DNA of 34,191 nt. Origin: Chloroflexota bacterium. GTDB taxonomy: Bacteria; Chloroflexota; Limnocylindria; Limnocylindrales; CSP1-4. Positions 1 to 8,014 of this stretch are shown piece by piece. The notes below the pieces were generated by a model. It was not told the DNA's origin and ran no database searches. It saw only the letters and a program-made list of their open reading frames with translations. The stretch lies in assembly GCA_029778235.1 (NCBI GenBank), contig JAKOQS010000150.1, positions 1-34,191 of the forward strand, given 5' to 3'. The position numbers and the translations under genes are program-made. Positions within the stretch are counted from its first letter, which is position 1, and each line of letters opens with the position of its first letter.

Positions 1-2737
1 CCCGGGCGGCGGCCGAGTCGCGCATGGGCAGGGCCGTCCGCCACCGGCCGTCGAACGCGTGCAGGGCTCCGGCGACGGCGGCCGGCGTGGGCACGAGCAC
101 GGCCTCGCCCGCGCCCTTCGCGCCGTACGGGCCCTCCGGCTGGTGCTCCTCCACGACGATGACGTCCACGGGCGGCATGGCGGCAGCCGGCAGGATCCCG
201 AGCGACTTCAGCGTGGTGGTGGCCGGCACGCCGCCATCCTCCACGTACGCCTCGGTCAGCGCGAGCCCCAGGCCCATGTGCACACCGCCCACGACCTGGC
301 CCTCGAGGAGCATCGGGTTCATGGCGCGGCCCACGTCGTGCGCGGCCACCACGCGCGCGAGGCGGCCTTCGTCGTCGAGGATCGCGACCTGCGTGGCCCA
401 GCCGTACGCGAGGTGCGTGACCGGGTCCTCGATCCCCTCCCCGATCGGGGTCGTCCAGTCCACCACGAACTCGCCCGCGAACTCGCGGCCGGCGAGCGTC
501 TCCAGGTCCGCGCCGGGCGGCAGCGCGTCCAGCGCGGCGCGCGCCTTCCGTGCCGCATCCGCCACGGCGCGACCACCCAGGGTCGTGGCCCGGGACGCGG
601 TCGTCTCCCCGGTGTCGAGCTCCCGCTCCGTGTCCACCATGACGTGCACCGCGGTCGGGTCCACGCCGAGCTCCTCGGCCACGACCTGCGCCATGACCGT
701 GTGGACGCCCTGGCCCATCTCCGTCCACGAGTGCCAGAGGGAGATGGTCGCGTCGGGCTCCACGCGGAGGATCGCGCGGCCGCGCTCGCTGACGCCGTTG
801 CCGATGCCCACGTTCTTGGCCCCGCACGCGATGCCGGCGAATCGCGCGCCCCGATAGGCGTCGCGCACCGCGAGGAGCGTGCGCTCGAGGCCCACCCCAG
901 GCCCCAGCACTTGGCCGGTGCCGAATCGATCGCCCTCCCGCACGGCGTTCCGCCAGCGGATCTCCCACCCGTCGATGCCGACCTGCTCCGCGAGGCGGTC
1001 CAGGCAGCCGTCCATCGCGAAGGTGGCCTGCGGCACGCCGAAGCCGCGGAACGCGCCGGCGGGCGCGTCGTTCGTGTAGACGGCGCGCGCCTCCACGTCC
1101 ACGTTGGGCACCCGGTACGCACTGCACGCGTGACCCGCGGCGCGCTCGAGCACCTTGTCGCCGACGCTCGCGTACGCGCCGGTGTCGCCGACGATCCTGG
1201 CGCGGACGGCGACGAGCCGGCCCTCGGCGTCGCACCCGACCTCGTAGTCGAGGGTCATCGCGTGGCGCTTGGGGTGCAGGCGCAGGCTCTCCTCGCGAGT
1301 GAGCGCGAGGTGGACCGGCGCGCCGGTCCGATGCGCCAGGAGCGCAGCCTGGCCCTGGACCGACAGGTCCTCCTTGCCGCCGAACGCGCCGCCGGTGGCC
1401 ACCTGCGTGACGCGGATCGCCTCCTCGGGCAGTGCGAGGAGTGCGGCGATCTGGCGGCGGTCCTCCCAGACTCCCTGCCCCTGGGAGTGGACGTGGAGGG
1501 CGAGCGCCTCGAGATCGCCCGTGGCGCCGGCCGGGCCCTGGGCGGCGCCCGCCGCGGAGACGGCGCCCGCGGCGGAGACGGCGCCCGCGGCCGGGCCGGG
1601 GACGACGAGGCAGGCCTCGGGCTCCAGGAACGCGTGCTCGATGGCGCTGGTCGTGAACCGCTCGTGCACGACGTGCGCCGCGGTGGCGAGCGCGGTCGCC
1701 GCATCGCCGCGCCGCACGACGGACGTGGTGAGAAGGTTGCCGGCGGCATGTACTGCCGGGGCGCCCGGTGCCAGCGCGTCGAACGGGTCGGCGACGGGCG
1801 GGAGGACGTCGTACTCGACGTCCACGAGCGCGGCGGCAGCGCGGGCCTCGCGCCGCGTCCGCGCCGCCACCGCCGCGAGGACGTCGCCCACGTACCGGGT
1901 CGTCTCGCCCTCCGCGACGAGGACCGGCCAGTCGTGGGTGAGCAGGCCCACGACGCGGTCGCCCGGCACGTCCGCCGCGGTCACGACCGCGACGACCCCG
2001 GGCGCGACCGCCGCGCGCGAGACGTCGATCCGGCGCACTACGGCCCGCGGGTGGTCCGCGAACCGCAGCGCGGCATGGAGCATCCCGGGGACGGCCATGT
2101 CCCGGACGAACTGCTTCTCGCCGAGGACGAGGTCGCGGGCGTCGAGCCGAGGCACCCGCGCACCGACCCCGCCGGGCCCCGGGGCGGCCTCGCCCCGGGC
2201 TCCCGCCCGGGCCCCGGCCGCTGCCCCCGCACCGGCCGCGGCCTCCGGAGCGCCCCGGACCCCGGCACCCGCCTCCCCTGCCCCGCGGCGGATCGCGGCG
2301 GCGTGAAGGATCGCGTCCACGACAGGCGCATAGCCGGTGCACCGGCACAGGTTCCCGGCGAGCGCGCGGACCACGTCCTCGCGCGTGGGGGCCGGCTCGC
2401 GGCGCAGGAGGCCCTCGGCCTTCATGACGATCCCCGGCGTGCAGTACCCGCACTGGACCGCGCCGTGGGCGACGAAGACGTCCGCCCAGGTCTCCAGGTC
2501 CGCGGCCGTCAATCCGGCGAGCGTGACGACCTCCCGCCCCGCCGCGCGGGTCGCGGGCTGCGCGCACGAGACGACCGGGCGGCCGTCCACGAGGACCGTG
2601 CATGCGCCGCAGGACCCCTCGGGCGCACACCCGTCCTTCAGCGTCCGCAGGCCCAGGCGGTCGCGGAGCAGGTCGAGCAGGCTCTCTCCCGGGAGCGGCT
2701 CGACAGAGACGGGTCGGCCGTCGAGGACCAGATCCAT
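1..2737 (-). CDS. Fused molybdenum hydroxylase (xanthine dehydrogenase/XdhD-like), 3' end beyond window
   Basis: The protein reads leftward; 912 codons are visible and the C-terminus lies outside the window. Residues 1-150 form a two-cluster [2Fe-2S] domain: Cys37, Cys43, Cys46 and Cys58 in the plant-ferredoxin pattern, then Cys96, Cys99, Cys131 and Cys133 (QCGYC, LCRCTGY). An Ala/Gly-rich linker follows, then the molybdopterin domain with [25 protein letters not shown] and, near residue 878, GAKGAGE, whose Glu is the catalytic base in this family. Fusion of these two domains without a FAD domain is typical of E. coli XdhD and of 'selenium-dependent' xanthine dehydrogenases. Those hydroxylate purines or related N-heterocycles. 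The ATG at 2737 is preceded by a perfect AAGGAGG at 2744-2750. It is divergent from a carbamoyltransferase operon, which supports a role in purine-like catabolism. The exact substrate is inference; aldehyde oxidase or nicotinate hydroxylase activity is possible. Confidence 0.9.
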   Translation of the reverse strand, partial: MDLVLDGRPVSVEPLPGESLLDLLRDRLGLRTLKDGCAPEGSCGACTVLVDGRPVVSCAQPATRAAGREVVTLAGLTAADLETWADVFVAHGAVQCGYCTPGIVMKAEGLLRREPAPTREDVVRALAGNLCRCTGYAPVVDAILHAAAIRRGAGEAGAGVRGAPEAAAGAGAAAGARAGARGEAAPGPGGVGARVPRLDARDLVLGEKQFVRDMAVPGMLHAALRFADHPRAVVRRIDVSRAAVAPGVVAVVTAADVPGDRVVGLLTHDWPVLVAEGETTRYVGDVLAAVAARTRREARAAAALVDVEYDVLPPVADPFDALAPGAPAVHAAGNLLTTSVVRRGDAATALATAAHVVHERFTTSAIEHAFLEPEACLVVPGPAAGAVSAAGAVSAAGAAQGPAGATGDLEALALHVHSQGQGVWEDRRQIAALLALPEEAIRVTQVATGGAFGGKEDLSVQGQAALLAHRTGAPVHLALTREESLRLHPKRHAMTLDYEVGCDAEGRLVAVRARIVGDTGAYASVGDKVLERAAGHACSAYRVPNVDVEARAVYTNDAPAGAFRGFGVPQATFAMDGCLDRLAEQVGIDGWEIRWRNAVREGDRFGTGQVLGPGVGLERTLLAVRDAYRGARFAGIACGAKNVGIGNGVSERGRAILRVEPDATISLWHSWTEMGQGVHTVMAQVVAEELGVDPTAVHVMVDTERELDTGETTASRATTLGGRAVADAARKARAALDALPPGADLETLAGREFAGEFVVDWTTPIGEGIEDPVTHLAYGWATQVAILDDEGRLARVVAAHDVGRAMNPMLLEGQVVGGVHMGLGLALTEAYVEDGGVPATTTLKSLGILPAAAMPPVDVIVVEEHQPEGPYGAKGAGEAVLVPTPAAVAGALHAFDGRWRTALPMRDSAAAR
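1554..1589 (-). repeat. Two perfect 18-bp tandem copies inside the hydroxylase gene
   Basis: The unit GCGGAGACGGCGCCCGCG occurs at 1554-1571 and again at 1572-1589, with a degenerate partial copy to the left. On the coding (minus) strand it gives two in-frame AGAVSA hexapeptides within an Ala/Gly-rich loop of the molybdopterin domain, just after the conserved [10 protein letters not shown] segment. It looks like a slippage expansion of a surface loop and keeps the frame. Confidence 0.8.
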
Positions 2738-2921
2738 CGCGCGCCTCCTTGCCCGCCCCGGAAGGGTCGCACGGCCCTACCCGTGGGCTGGAGCGTCCTC
2801 GATTCTGGGCGTCGCGACGCGAGGGCTGACGTGCCGTCCGGCCCTCTCGTGCGCCCCTGTCGGTCTCGAAGCCCTCCGCGCGATGGACGGGCGGACCGGC
2901 CGGCCGCAGCGGGAGCGATCG
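2738..2921. promoter_or_regulatory. Divergent intergenic region between hydroxylase and carbamoyltransferase operon
   Basis: These 184 bp must hold the promoters of both the leftward hydroxylase and the rightward four-gene operon. Ribosome binding sites are visible at both ends: AAGGAGG at 2744-2750 for the minus strand and GGGAG about six bases before the ATG at 2922. A 12-bp perfect palindrome, GCGTCGCGACGC, lies at 2809-2820 near the centre and could be an operator. Such palindromes also arise by chance in very GC-rich DNA. I see no convincing -35/-10 pair on either strand. Confidence 0.45.
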
Positions 2922-4421
2922 ATGCACGCACTCGGGCTCGAGCGGGGGGTCGTGGACCCGGCCGCCGTCGAACGCACGGTGGGACGGTTCCGCGAGATGC
3001 GGATCCTCATGCCCACCTTCGCCCAGCTCGCGGACCCGGACCGGATCCCGGCGTCGATCGTCGCTGCCGTGGCGGCCGTGGAGCCCGATGCCCCGGCGCC
3101 GGTCAACCTCTTCCGGTGCCACTGGCACGATGGCGCCGACCGCCGGACCCGCGTGGACGTCCCCGAGCACCTGGTGCTGCCGTCCTCGCTCACCGGCGTG
3201 GACGCGCGGATCGTCGTCGCGCTGGGCGATCGCTTCCCGATGATCGCGTCGCACAAGGTGCTCGCGGCCTACGCCTGCCTGGCGCCGCGGATCGTGACCG
3301 GCCAGTTCGACCCCACGAGCGACCGCGCCGTCTGGCCGTCCACCGGCAACTACTGCCGTGGCGGCGTCGCGATCTCCCGGATCATGGGCTGCCGTGGCGT
3401 GGCGGTCCTCCCGGAGGGGATGAGCCGCGCCCGGTTCGACTGGCTGGCGCGATGGGTCGCGGAGCCGGAGGACATCATCCGGACGCCGGGCACAGAGTCG
3501 AACGTGAAGGAGATCTACGACGAGTGCGCGCGGCTGTCGCGCGACCCGGAGAACGTGATCTTCAACCAGTTCGCGGAGTTCCCCAACCACATCGTCCATC
3601 GACTCGTCACCGGCCAGGCCCTGGAGCGCGTCTTCCGGTCGATGCGGGCGGTCGAGCCGGGCCTGCGGCTGGCCGCCTTCGTCTCGGCCACCGGGTCCGC
3701 CGGGACGATCGGCGCCGGGAGCCACCTCAAGGAGGCGTTCGGGGCGAAGATCGTGGCCGTCGAGGCCGTCGAGTGCCCCACGATGCTTCGCAACGGGTAC
3801 GGCGAGCACAACATCCAGGGGATCGGCGACAAGCACATCCCGCTCATCCACGACGTGATGCGGACCGACCTGGTGGTGGGCATCTCCGACCGCGCCACCG
3901 ACCGGCTGGACGTCCTGTTCAACACGCCCGTCGGGCGCGAGTACCTCGCGCGCCGGCGCCGCGTCCCCGAGTCGGTCGTCGCGGGCCTGCGCTCGTTCGG
4001 CTACTCCAGCATCTGCAACGTGCTCGCCGCCGTGAAGGCCGCGAAGCACCTGGGCCTGGGGCCTGACGACGTGATCGTCACGGTGGCCACGGACGGCGCC
4101 GCGATGTACGACGCGGAGCGGTCCCACATCACGGTCCGGGACTTCCCGGACGGCTTCGACGCCGTCGCCGCGGGCGAGGTCTACGGGGAGCACATGCTGG
4201 GCGCCGGGACGGACGACCTGCTGGAGCTCTCGCTCGCCGACCGCGAGCGGATCTTCAACCTGGGCTACTACACCTGGGTGGAGCAGCAGGGGATCCCGCT
4301 CGACCGGTTCGATGCGCGGCGCAGCCCGGCGTTCTGGGACGACCTGATGGACCTGGTGCCGGTCTGGGACGAGATGATCGAGGAGCTCAACGCGCGCGTC
4401 GGGCTCCGGGCGCACGCGTGA
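2922..4421 (+). CDS. PLP-dependent fold-type II enzyme (tryptophan synthase beta/cysteine synthase superfamily), substrate unknown
   Basis: This 499-residue protein has the hallmarks of a PLP fold-type II lyase or synthase. It has a candidate Schiff-base lysine in [10 protein letters not shown] (Lys112), a substrate-loop-like [13 protein letters not shown] (residues 140-152) followed by VAVLPEGMS as in cysteine synthases, and a glycine-rich phosphate-binding loop [12 protein letters not shown] (255-266). It is longer than cysteine synthase (about 300) or diaminopropionate ammonia-lyase (about 400) and carries extra N- and C-terminal segments. An in-frame ATG at 2883 is possible, but 2922 is preferred because GGGAG sits six bases upstream. 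It is the first gene of a coupled operon and its stop overlaps the next start. Beta-elimination of an amino acid, perhaps 2,3-diaminopropionate-like as for YgeX, is inferred from context only. I cannot name the substrate. Confidence 0.85.
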   Translation: MHALGLERGVVDPAAVERTVGRFREMRILMPTFAQLADPDRIPASIVAAVAAVEPDAPAPVNLFRCHWHDGADRRTRVDVPEHLVLPSSLTGVDARIVVALGDRFPMIASHKVLAAYACLAPRIVTGQFDPTSDRAVWPSTGNYCRGGVAISRIMGCRGVAVLPEGMSRARFDWLARWVAEPEDIIRTPGTESNVKEIYDECARLSRDPENVIFNQFAEFPNHIVHRLVTGQALERVFRSMRAVEPGLRLAAFVSATGSAGTIGAGSHLKEAFGAKIVAVEAVECPTMLRNGYGEHNIQGIGDKHIPLIHDVMRTDLVVGISDRATDRLDVLFNTPVGREYLARRRRVPESVVAGLRSFGYSSICNVLAAVKAAKHLGLGPDDVIVTVATDGAAMYDAERSHITVRDFPDGFDAVAAGEVYGEHMLGAGTDDLLELSLADRERIFNLGYYTWVEQQGIPLDRFDARRSPAFWDDLMDLVPVWDEMIEELNARVGLRAHA

Positions 4422-5968
4422 CCGGCCCCGCGAGGACCGTACCCGCCGCGGGGGCGGCCGCACCGTCCGCTGCCCCGGAGGCCGCCCCGCCCCCCGCCCC
4501 GCTCGCCACCTCGGCCTCGGCGGCGCCGTCGTGGATCGCCTGCGCCGGGTGCGGCTGGCGGTTGCCGGACGACGCACCGGTCGTGCTCCGCTGCCCGGAG
4601 GCGCGGCCGGACGACGACGTGGACCACGTCCTCGTCCGGCACCTGGATCCCGCGCGCGTCGCCTTCCCGCGGGGCGGCGAGCCGGCGACATTCGTCCGGC
4701 ACCGGACCCTCCTCCACGCCTACCACGCGCAACGGCGGCGCGGCCTCCCGGACGCCGAGGTCGTCGCCTGGATCGAGCGGCTCGACGGCGCGGTGGCCAC
4801 GGTGGACGGCCGCGGCTTCCGCGAGACGCCGTTCGCCCGCAGCGACTCGCTGTCCGACCTGCTCGGGTTCTCGCCCGCGGGCGGCGTCTGGGTCAAGGAC
4901 GAGACGGGCAACGTCTCCGGGTCGCACAAGGCCCGCCACCTGATGGGCGCGATGCTGGAGATCCAAGCCGCGGAGGATGGGGCCGGGACCGGGGCCGCAG
5001 GGGCTGCTCCCCTCGCGATCGCCAGCTGTGGCAACGCGGCGCTCGCCGCGGCCGTCGTCGCCCGGGCCGCGGGCCGAGACCTCCTGGTCTTCATCCCGGA
5101 GGAGGCCGATGCGTTCGTCGTGGGCCGTCTCCGCGAGCTGGGTGCCCGGATCGAGGTCTGCCCGCGCCCGCCCGGCGTCCCGGGCGACCCCACGTACCAC
5201 CGCCTGCTCGCGGCGGTCGCGGTCGGCGCCCTCCCGTTCACCTGCCAGGGCAACCTCAACGGCCTCGCGATCGAGGGCGGCGAGACGCTCGGGTGGGAGA
5301 TCGTGGCGGCCCTGGGGGCGCAGGGCCGGCACCTCGACCGGCTCTTCGTCCAGGTGGGCGGCGGCGCGCTCGCGTCGGCGGCGATCGGCGCCTTCCTCGA
5401 CGCGCGTCTCCTCGGCGTGGACGTGCCACTGCCGCGGCTCCACCCAGTGCAGGCGACGGGGGCGGCTCCGCTCGCCCGGGCACACGCGCGCGTCGTGGAG
5501 GCGCTCGGCGCCGCGGGCGCGGACGCGCGCGGGTCGGGCCCGACCGCGCCGGGCGCGGATCCGCGCCCCCTCGACCTGGCGGACCCCGCGGTCGCCGGCG
5601 TCCTGGCGGACGCGGCGCGGCATCGCTCCGCGTACATGTGGCCGTGGGAGTCGGAGCCGCACAGCGTCGCCCACGGGATCCTCGACGACGAGACCTACGA
5701 CTGGCTCGCCGTCGTCCGCGGGACGCTCGCGTCCGGCGGCACGCCGCTCGTCGTCGGCGAGACGACGCTCGTCGCCGCGAACGACATCGCCCGGTCCGCG
5801 ACCGGCATCGACGTGGACCACACCGGTTCGTCCGGCCTCGCCGGCCTGCTCGCTGCCGTGCAGGCAGGCCGCGTCCGCCCGGACGAGTCGGTCGGCGTCC
5901 TCTTCACCGGGGTCCGTCGGGGCCCCGCAGCCCAGTCCATCGAATCACGCACGGGAGATCGACCATGA
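4418..5968 (+). CDS. Second PLP-dependent fold-type II enzyme, threonine synthase-like, with N-terminal Cys motif
   Basis: This 516-residue protein has a low-complexity Ala/Pro N-terminus, then a zinc-ribbon-like stretch with CAGC at 42-45 and another Cys near 59, as in some threonine synthase-like proteins. The PLP core follows: the Schiff-base lysine in GSHKARH (Lys171), [11 protein letters not shown] (about 202-212), [25 protein letters not shown] and the phosphate loop [12 protein letters not shown]. It belongs to the same fold superfamily as the preceding gene but is clearly not a duplicate of it. Translation starts at a GTG that overlaps the upstream stop (GTGA), so the two proteins are probably made together. 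Its own TGA overlaps the next ATG. Threonine synthase itself is unlikely given the context. A lyase acting on a catabolic intermediate is inferred. Confidence 0.85.
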   Translation: MTGPARTVPAAGAAAPSAAPEAAPPPAPLATSASAAPSWIACAGCGWRLPDDAPVVLRCPEARPDDDVDHVLVRHLDPARVAFPRGGEPATFVRHRTLLHAYHAQRRRGLPDAEVVAWIERLDGAVATVDGRGFRETPFARSDSLSDLLGFSPAGGVWVKDETGNVSGSHKARHLMGAMLEIQAAEDGAGTGAAGAAPLAIASCGNAALAAAVVARAAGRDLLVFIPEEADAFVVGRLRELGARIEVCPRPPGVPGDPTYHRLLAAVAVGALPFTCQGNLNGLAIEGGETLGWEIVAALGAQGRHLDRLFVQVGGGALASAAIGAFLDARLLGVDVPLPRLHPVQATGAAPLARAHARVVEALGAAGADARGSGPTAPGADPRPLDLADPAVAGVLADAARHRSAYMWPWESEPHSVAHGILDDETYDWLAVVRGTLASGGTPLVVGETTLVAANDIARSATGIDVDHTGSSGLAGLLAAVQAGRVRPDESVGVLFTGVRRGPAAQSIESRTGDRP

Positions 5969-6918
5969 GGAGCTTCACCGGGCGCGACATCCTCTCGCTC
6001 AAGGGGTTCGAGAGGATGGAGTTCGACCGCGTCTTCCAGGTGGCGGACGACCTGAAGCCCATCGCGCGCGACCGTCGCAACTCGGACCTGCTGAAGGACA
6101 AGACCCTGCTCACGGCCTTCTATCAGCCGAGCACGCGGACGCGCCTCGCGACCGAGGCCGCGATGCACCGCCTCGGCGGCCACGTCCTCGGCTTCTCCGA
6201 CGCGAAGATGACGCGGGCGGGCGACTTCTACCAGGAGTCGATCAAGGACACGTTCCACATGCTGGAGTACTACGCGGACGTCATCGCGATCCGCCACTTC
6301 CAGCAGGGCGCGCCGGCCGAGGCCGCCAAGTGGTCGTCGGTCCCGATCATCAACTGCGGCGACGGCTGGGGCGAGCACCCCACCCAGGTCCTCACCGACC
6401 TGTACACGATCAAGGGCGAGCTCGGCACGCTCGACGGGCTGAAGTTCCTCCTCGTCGGCGACATGCGCATGCGGACGATGCACTCGATCCTCTACGCGCT
6501 CTCGCAGTTCGACTCGGAGGCGATCGTCGTCGGCCCGCCCGACATGACGCTCCTTCCCGAGTTCAAGGCCGAGCTCGACGAGCTGAACGTCGCCTACCGG
6601 GAGGCCGGCGACGTCCGCGACGTGATCGGCGAGGCCGACGTCATCTACATGGAGCCGGTCGTCCAGCCCGACTACGCCGCGAGCCGGACGGAGGTCCCGA
6701 AGGACTACGGCCTGACGCCGAAGGAGTACGTGGTCTCGCGCGAGCTCCTCCGCGACCAGGGCAAGCGCAGCTCGATCGTCATCCACTCGCTCCCGCGGAT
6801 GGACGAGCTCCCCGTGGACGTGGACGGCACCCGCCACCAGCGGTACTGGATCGAGGCGTTCAACGGGGTCGTCATGCGGATGGCGCTCCTGAGCCTCGTC
6901 CTCGGCGCCGCCGAGTAG
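5965..6918 (+). CDS. Aspartate-carbamoyltransferase-like protein with altered acceptor site
   Basis: This 317-residue protein aligns end to end with aspartate carbamoyltransferase catalytic chains. The carbamoyl-phosphate site is kept: PSTRTR (55-60), Arg110-His111, HPTQVLTDLYT (138-148) and GDMRMRTMHS with Arg170. The acceptor side is not. The 80s loop, SLGKKGE in E. coli, reads TRAGDFYQE here, so Ser80 and Lys84 are lost. TRVQ, whose Arg229 binds aspartate, is replaced by EPVVQ. HPLPR has become HSLPR. The family chemistry (carbamoyl phosphate plus an amine, reversible) should persist, but aspartate is probably not the acceptor. The ATG overlaps the upstream TGA (ATGA), and GGGAGA lies nearby. 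A YgeW-like enzyme follows 10 bp later. No pyrimidine genes are present, which argues against an ordinary PyrB. A degenerate PyrB is the alternative. Confidence 0.85.
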   Translation: MRSFTGRDILSLKGFERMEFDRVFQVADDLKPIARDRRNSDLLKDKTLLTAFYQPSTRTRLATEAAMHRLGGHVLGFSDAKMTRAGDFYQESIKDTFHMLEYYADVIAIRHFQQGAPAEAAKWSSVPIINCGDGWGEHPTQVLTDLYTIKGELGTLDGLKFLLVGDMRMRTMHSILYALSQFDSEAIVVGPPDMTLLPEFKAELDELNVAYREAGDVRDVIGEADVIYMEPVVQPDYAASRTEVPKDYGLTPKEYVVSRELLRDQGKRSSIVIHSLPRMDELPVDVDGTRHQRYWIEAFNGVVMRMALLSLVLGAAE

Positions 6919-6928
6919 GGGTCCGACG

Positions 6929-7906
6929 ATGCAGACGCATCTCCACGGCAAGGACCTCATCGACCTCCAGGAGTGGACGCGTGAGGAGGTCGACACCATC
7001 CTCGACGTCGCGTTCCAGCTGAAGCGCGAGCGCGCGCTGGGCATCCCCCACCCGCTCCTGCGCGACCGCGTGCTCGCCATGCTGTTCTTCTTCTCCAGCA
7101 CCCGGACGCGCGCGTCGTTCGAGGCGGGGATGGCGCAGCTGGGCGGGCACGCGCAGTTCATCGAGTCCCGGACCACGCAGATCTCCCACGGCGACACGGC
7201 GAAGGAGATCGGCGAGATCCTCGGGCGCTACAACGACGGGATCGCGATCCGGAACGTGGACTGGGGCCTGGGCAACCGCTACATCCGCGAGGTCGCGGCG
7301 GCGAGCCGGGTCCCCGTCCTCAACATGCAGTGCGACCTCTTCCACCCGCACCAGTCGCTCGCCGACCTGATGACGATCATGGAGAAGAAGGGGTCGCCGA
7401 AGGGACGGACGATCGCGATCAGCTGGGCCTACGCGGCGAGCTACCAGAAGCCGATCAGCGTCCCGGTGGACCTCGCGCGCCTGACGACCCGGTACGGGAT
7501 GAACGTGCGCCTCGTGCACCCGCCGGAGTTCCGGCTCCCCGAGGATCTCGTCGCCCAGGCCGCGGAGAACGCGCGCACCTCCGGCGGGTCGTTCGAGGTC
7601 ATGGACGACTTCGACGCCGGCATGAAGGGCGCGGACATCGTGTACGCGAAGAGCTGGGGCGCCCTCCTCACCGCGAAGGACGAGGAGGACGGCGCGGCGA
7701 TCGCGAAGAAGTACACCGACTGGATCGCCGACGAGCGCCGGATCGCCATGGCGGCCGAGGACGCGATCTACATGCACCCGCTCCCCGCGGACCGCGGGAT
7801 CGAGGTGGCCGACGCCGTCATCGACGGCCCGCACTCGGTGGTCTACGACGAGGCGGAGAACCGGATTCACGCCCAGAAGGCGGTGATGGCGCTCACGATG
7901 GGTTGA
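6929..7906 (+). CDS. Ornithine/YgeW-type carbamoyltransferase, possibly knotted
   Basis: This is a 325-residue carbamoyltransferase with SSTRTR (56-61), GDTAKEIGEIL (88-98), IRN (107-109), FHPHQSLADLMT (138-149) and HPLP (283-286). Residues about 160-180 contain WAYAASYQKPISVP. This resembles the proline-containing loop that forms the trefoil knot in YgeW and in the acetyl-/succinylornithine carbamoyltransferases, and it replaces the GDxNN motif of ornithine carbamoyltransferase. The C-terminus (EAENRIHAQKAVMAL) is ornithine-carbamoyltransferase-like, and the usual HCLP is HPLP. The acceptor is unknown. In catabolic loci such enzymes phosphorolyse a ureido compound to carbamoyl phosphate, and that is the likely direction here. 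It is the last gene of the operon and a strong hairpin follows. A purine-type hydroxylase is divergent to the operon. The knotted fold is inferred from sequence memory, not modelled. Confidence 0.85.
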   Translation: MQTHLHGKDLIDLQEWTREEVDTILDVAFQLKRERALGIPHPLLRDRVLAMLFFFSSTRTRASFEAGMAQLGGHAQFIESRTTQISHGDTAKEIGEILGRYNDGIAIRNVDWGLGNRYIREVAAASRVPVLNMQCDLFHPHQSLADLMTIMEKKGSPKGRTIAISWAYAASYQKPISVPVDLARLTTRYGMNVRLVHPPEFRLPEDLVAQAAENARTSGGSFEVMDDFDAGMKGADIVYAKSWGALLTAKDEEDGAAIAKKYTDWIADERRIAMAAEDAIYMHPLPADRGIEVADAVIDGPHSVVYDEAENRIHAQKAVMALTMG

Positions 7907-7927
7907 GCGCGACCCTCGACAGGGGAT

Positions 7928-7961
7928 CCCACGGGCCGGGCTGCGACGCCCGGCCCGTGGG
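7928..7961 (+). terminator. Perfect 14-bp stem hairpin after the carbamoyltransferase operon
   Basis: CCCACGGGCCGGGC (7928-7941) pairs perfectly with GCCCGGCCCGTGGG (7948-7961) around the 6-nt loop TGCGAC. It starts 22 bp after the operon stop codon. No T-tract follows, so it may act as a hairpin-only or Rho-assisted terminator. Such hairpins are common in high-GC bacteria. Confidence 0.7.
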
Positions 7962-7999
7962 CGTCCGCGACCGGGGGCGCATCCGTGCCGTCCGGCCGC

Positions 8000-8014
8000 T
8001 ACCCTAGTCCCGTG
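8000..8014 (+). promoter_or_regulatory. Leaderless-type -10 element at the MFS gene start
   Basis: TACCCT (8000-8005) ends six bases before the GTG at 8012. This matches a TAnnnT -10 box placed so that transcription begins at or next to the start codon. No Shine-Dalgarno sequence is visible before the GTG. The same geometry occurs at 11483 and 12235. The -35 region is weak. Confidence 0.45.

Noticed and set aside
2809..2820. Perfect palindrome GCGTCGCGACGC as a defined operator
   Set aside because: Suggestive by position, but GC-only palindromes of this length are expected by chance here and no second copy was seen. It is kept only as a remark in the intergenic entry.
59..4066. Very long plus-strand open frame of more than 1300 codons
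   Set aside because: It is the exact antisense codon register of the minus-strand hydroxylase and then runs out of frame through the PLP enzyme gene. Its product is Arg/His/Asp-rich without any motif.
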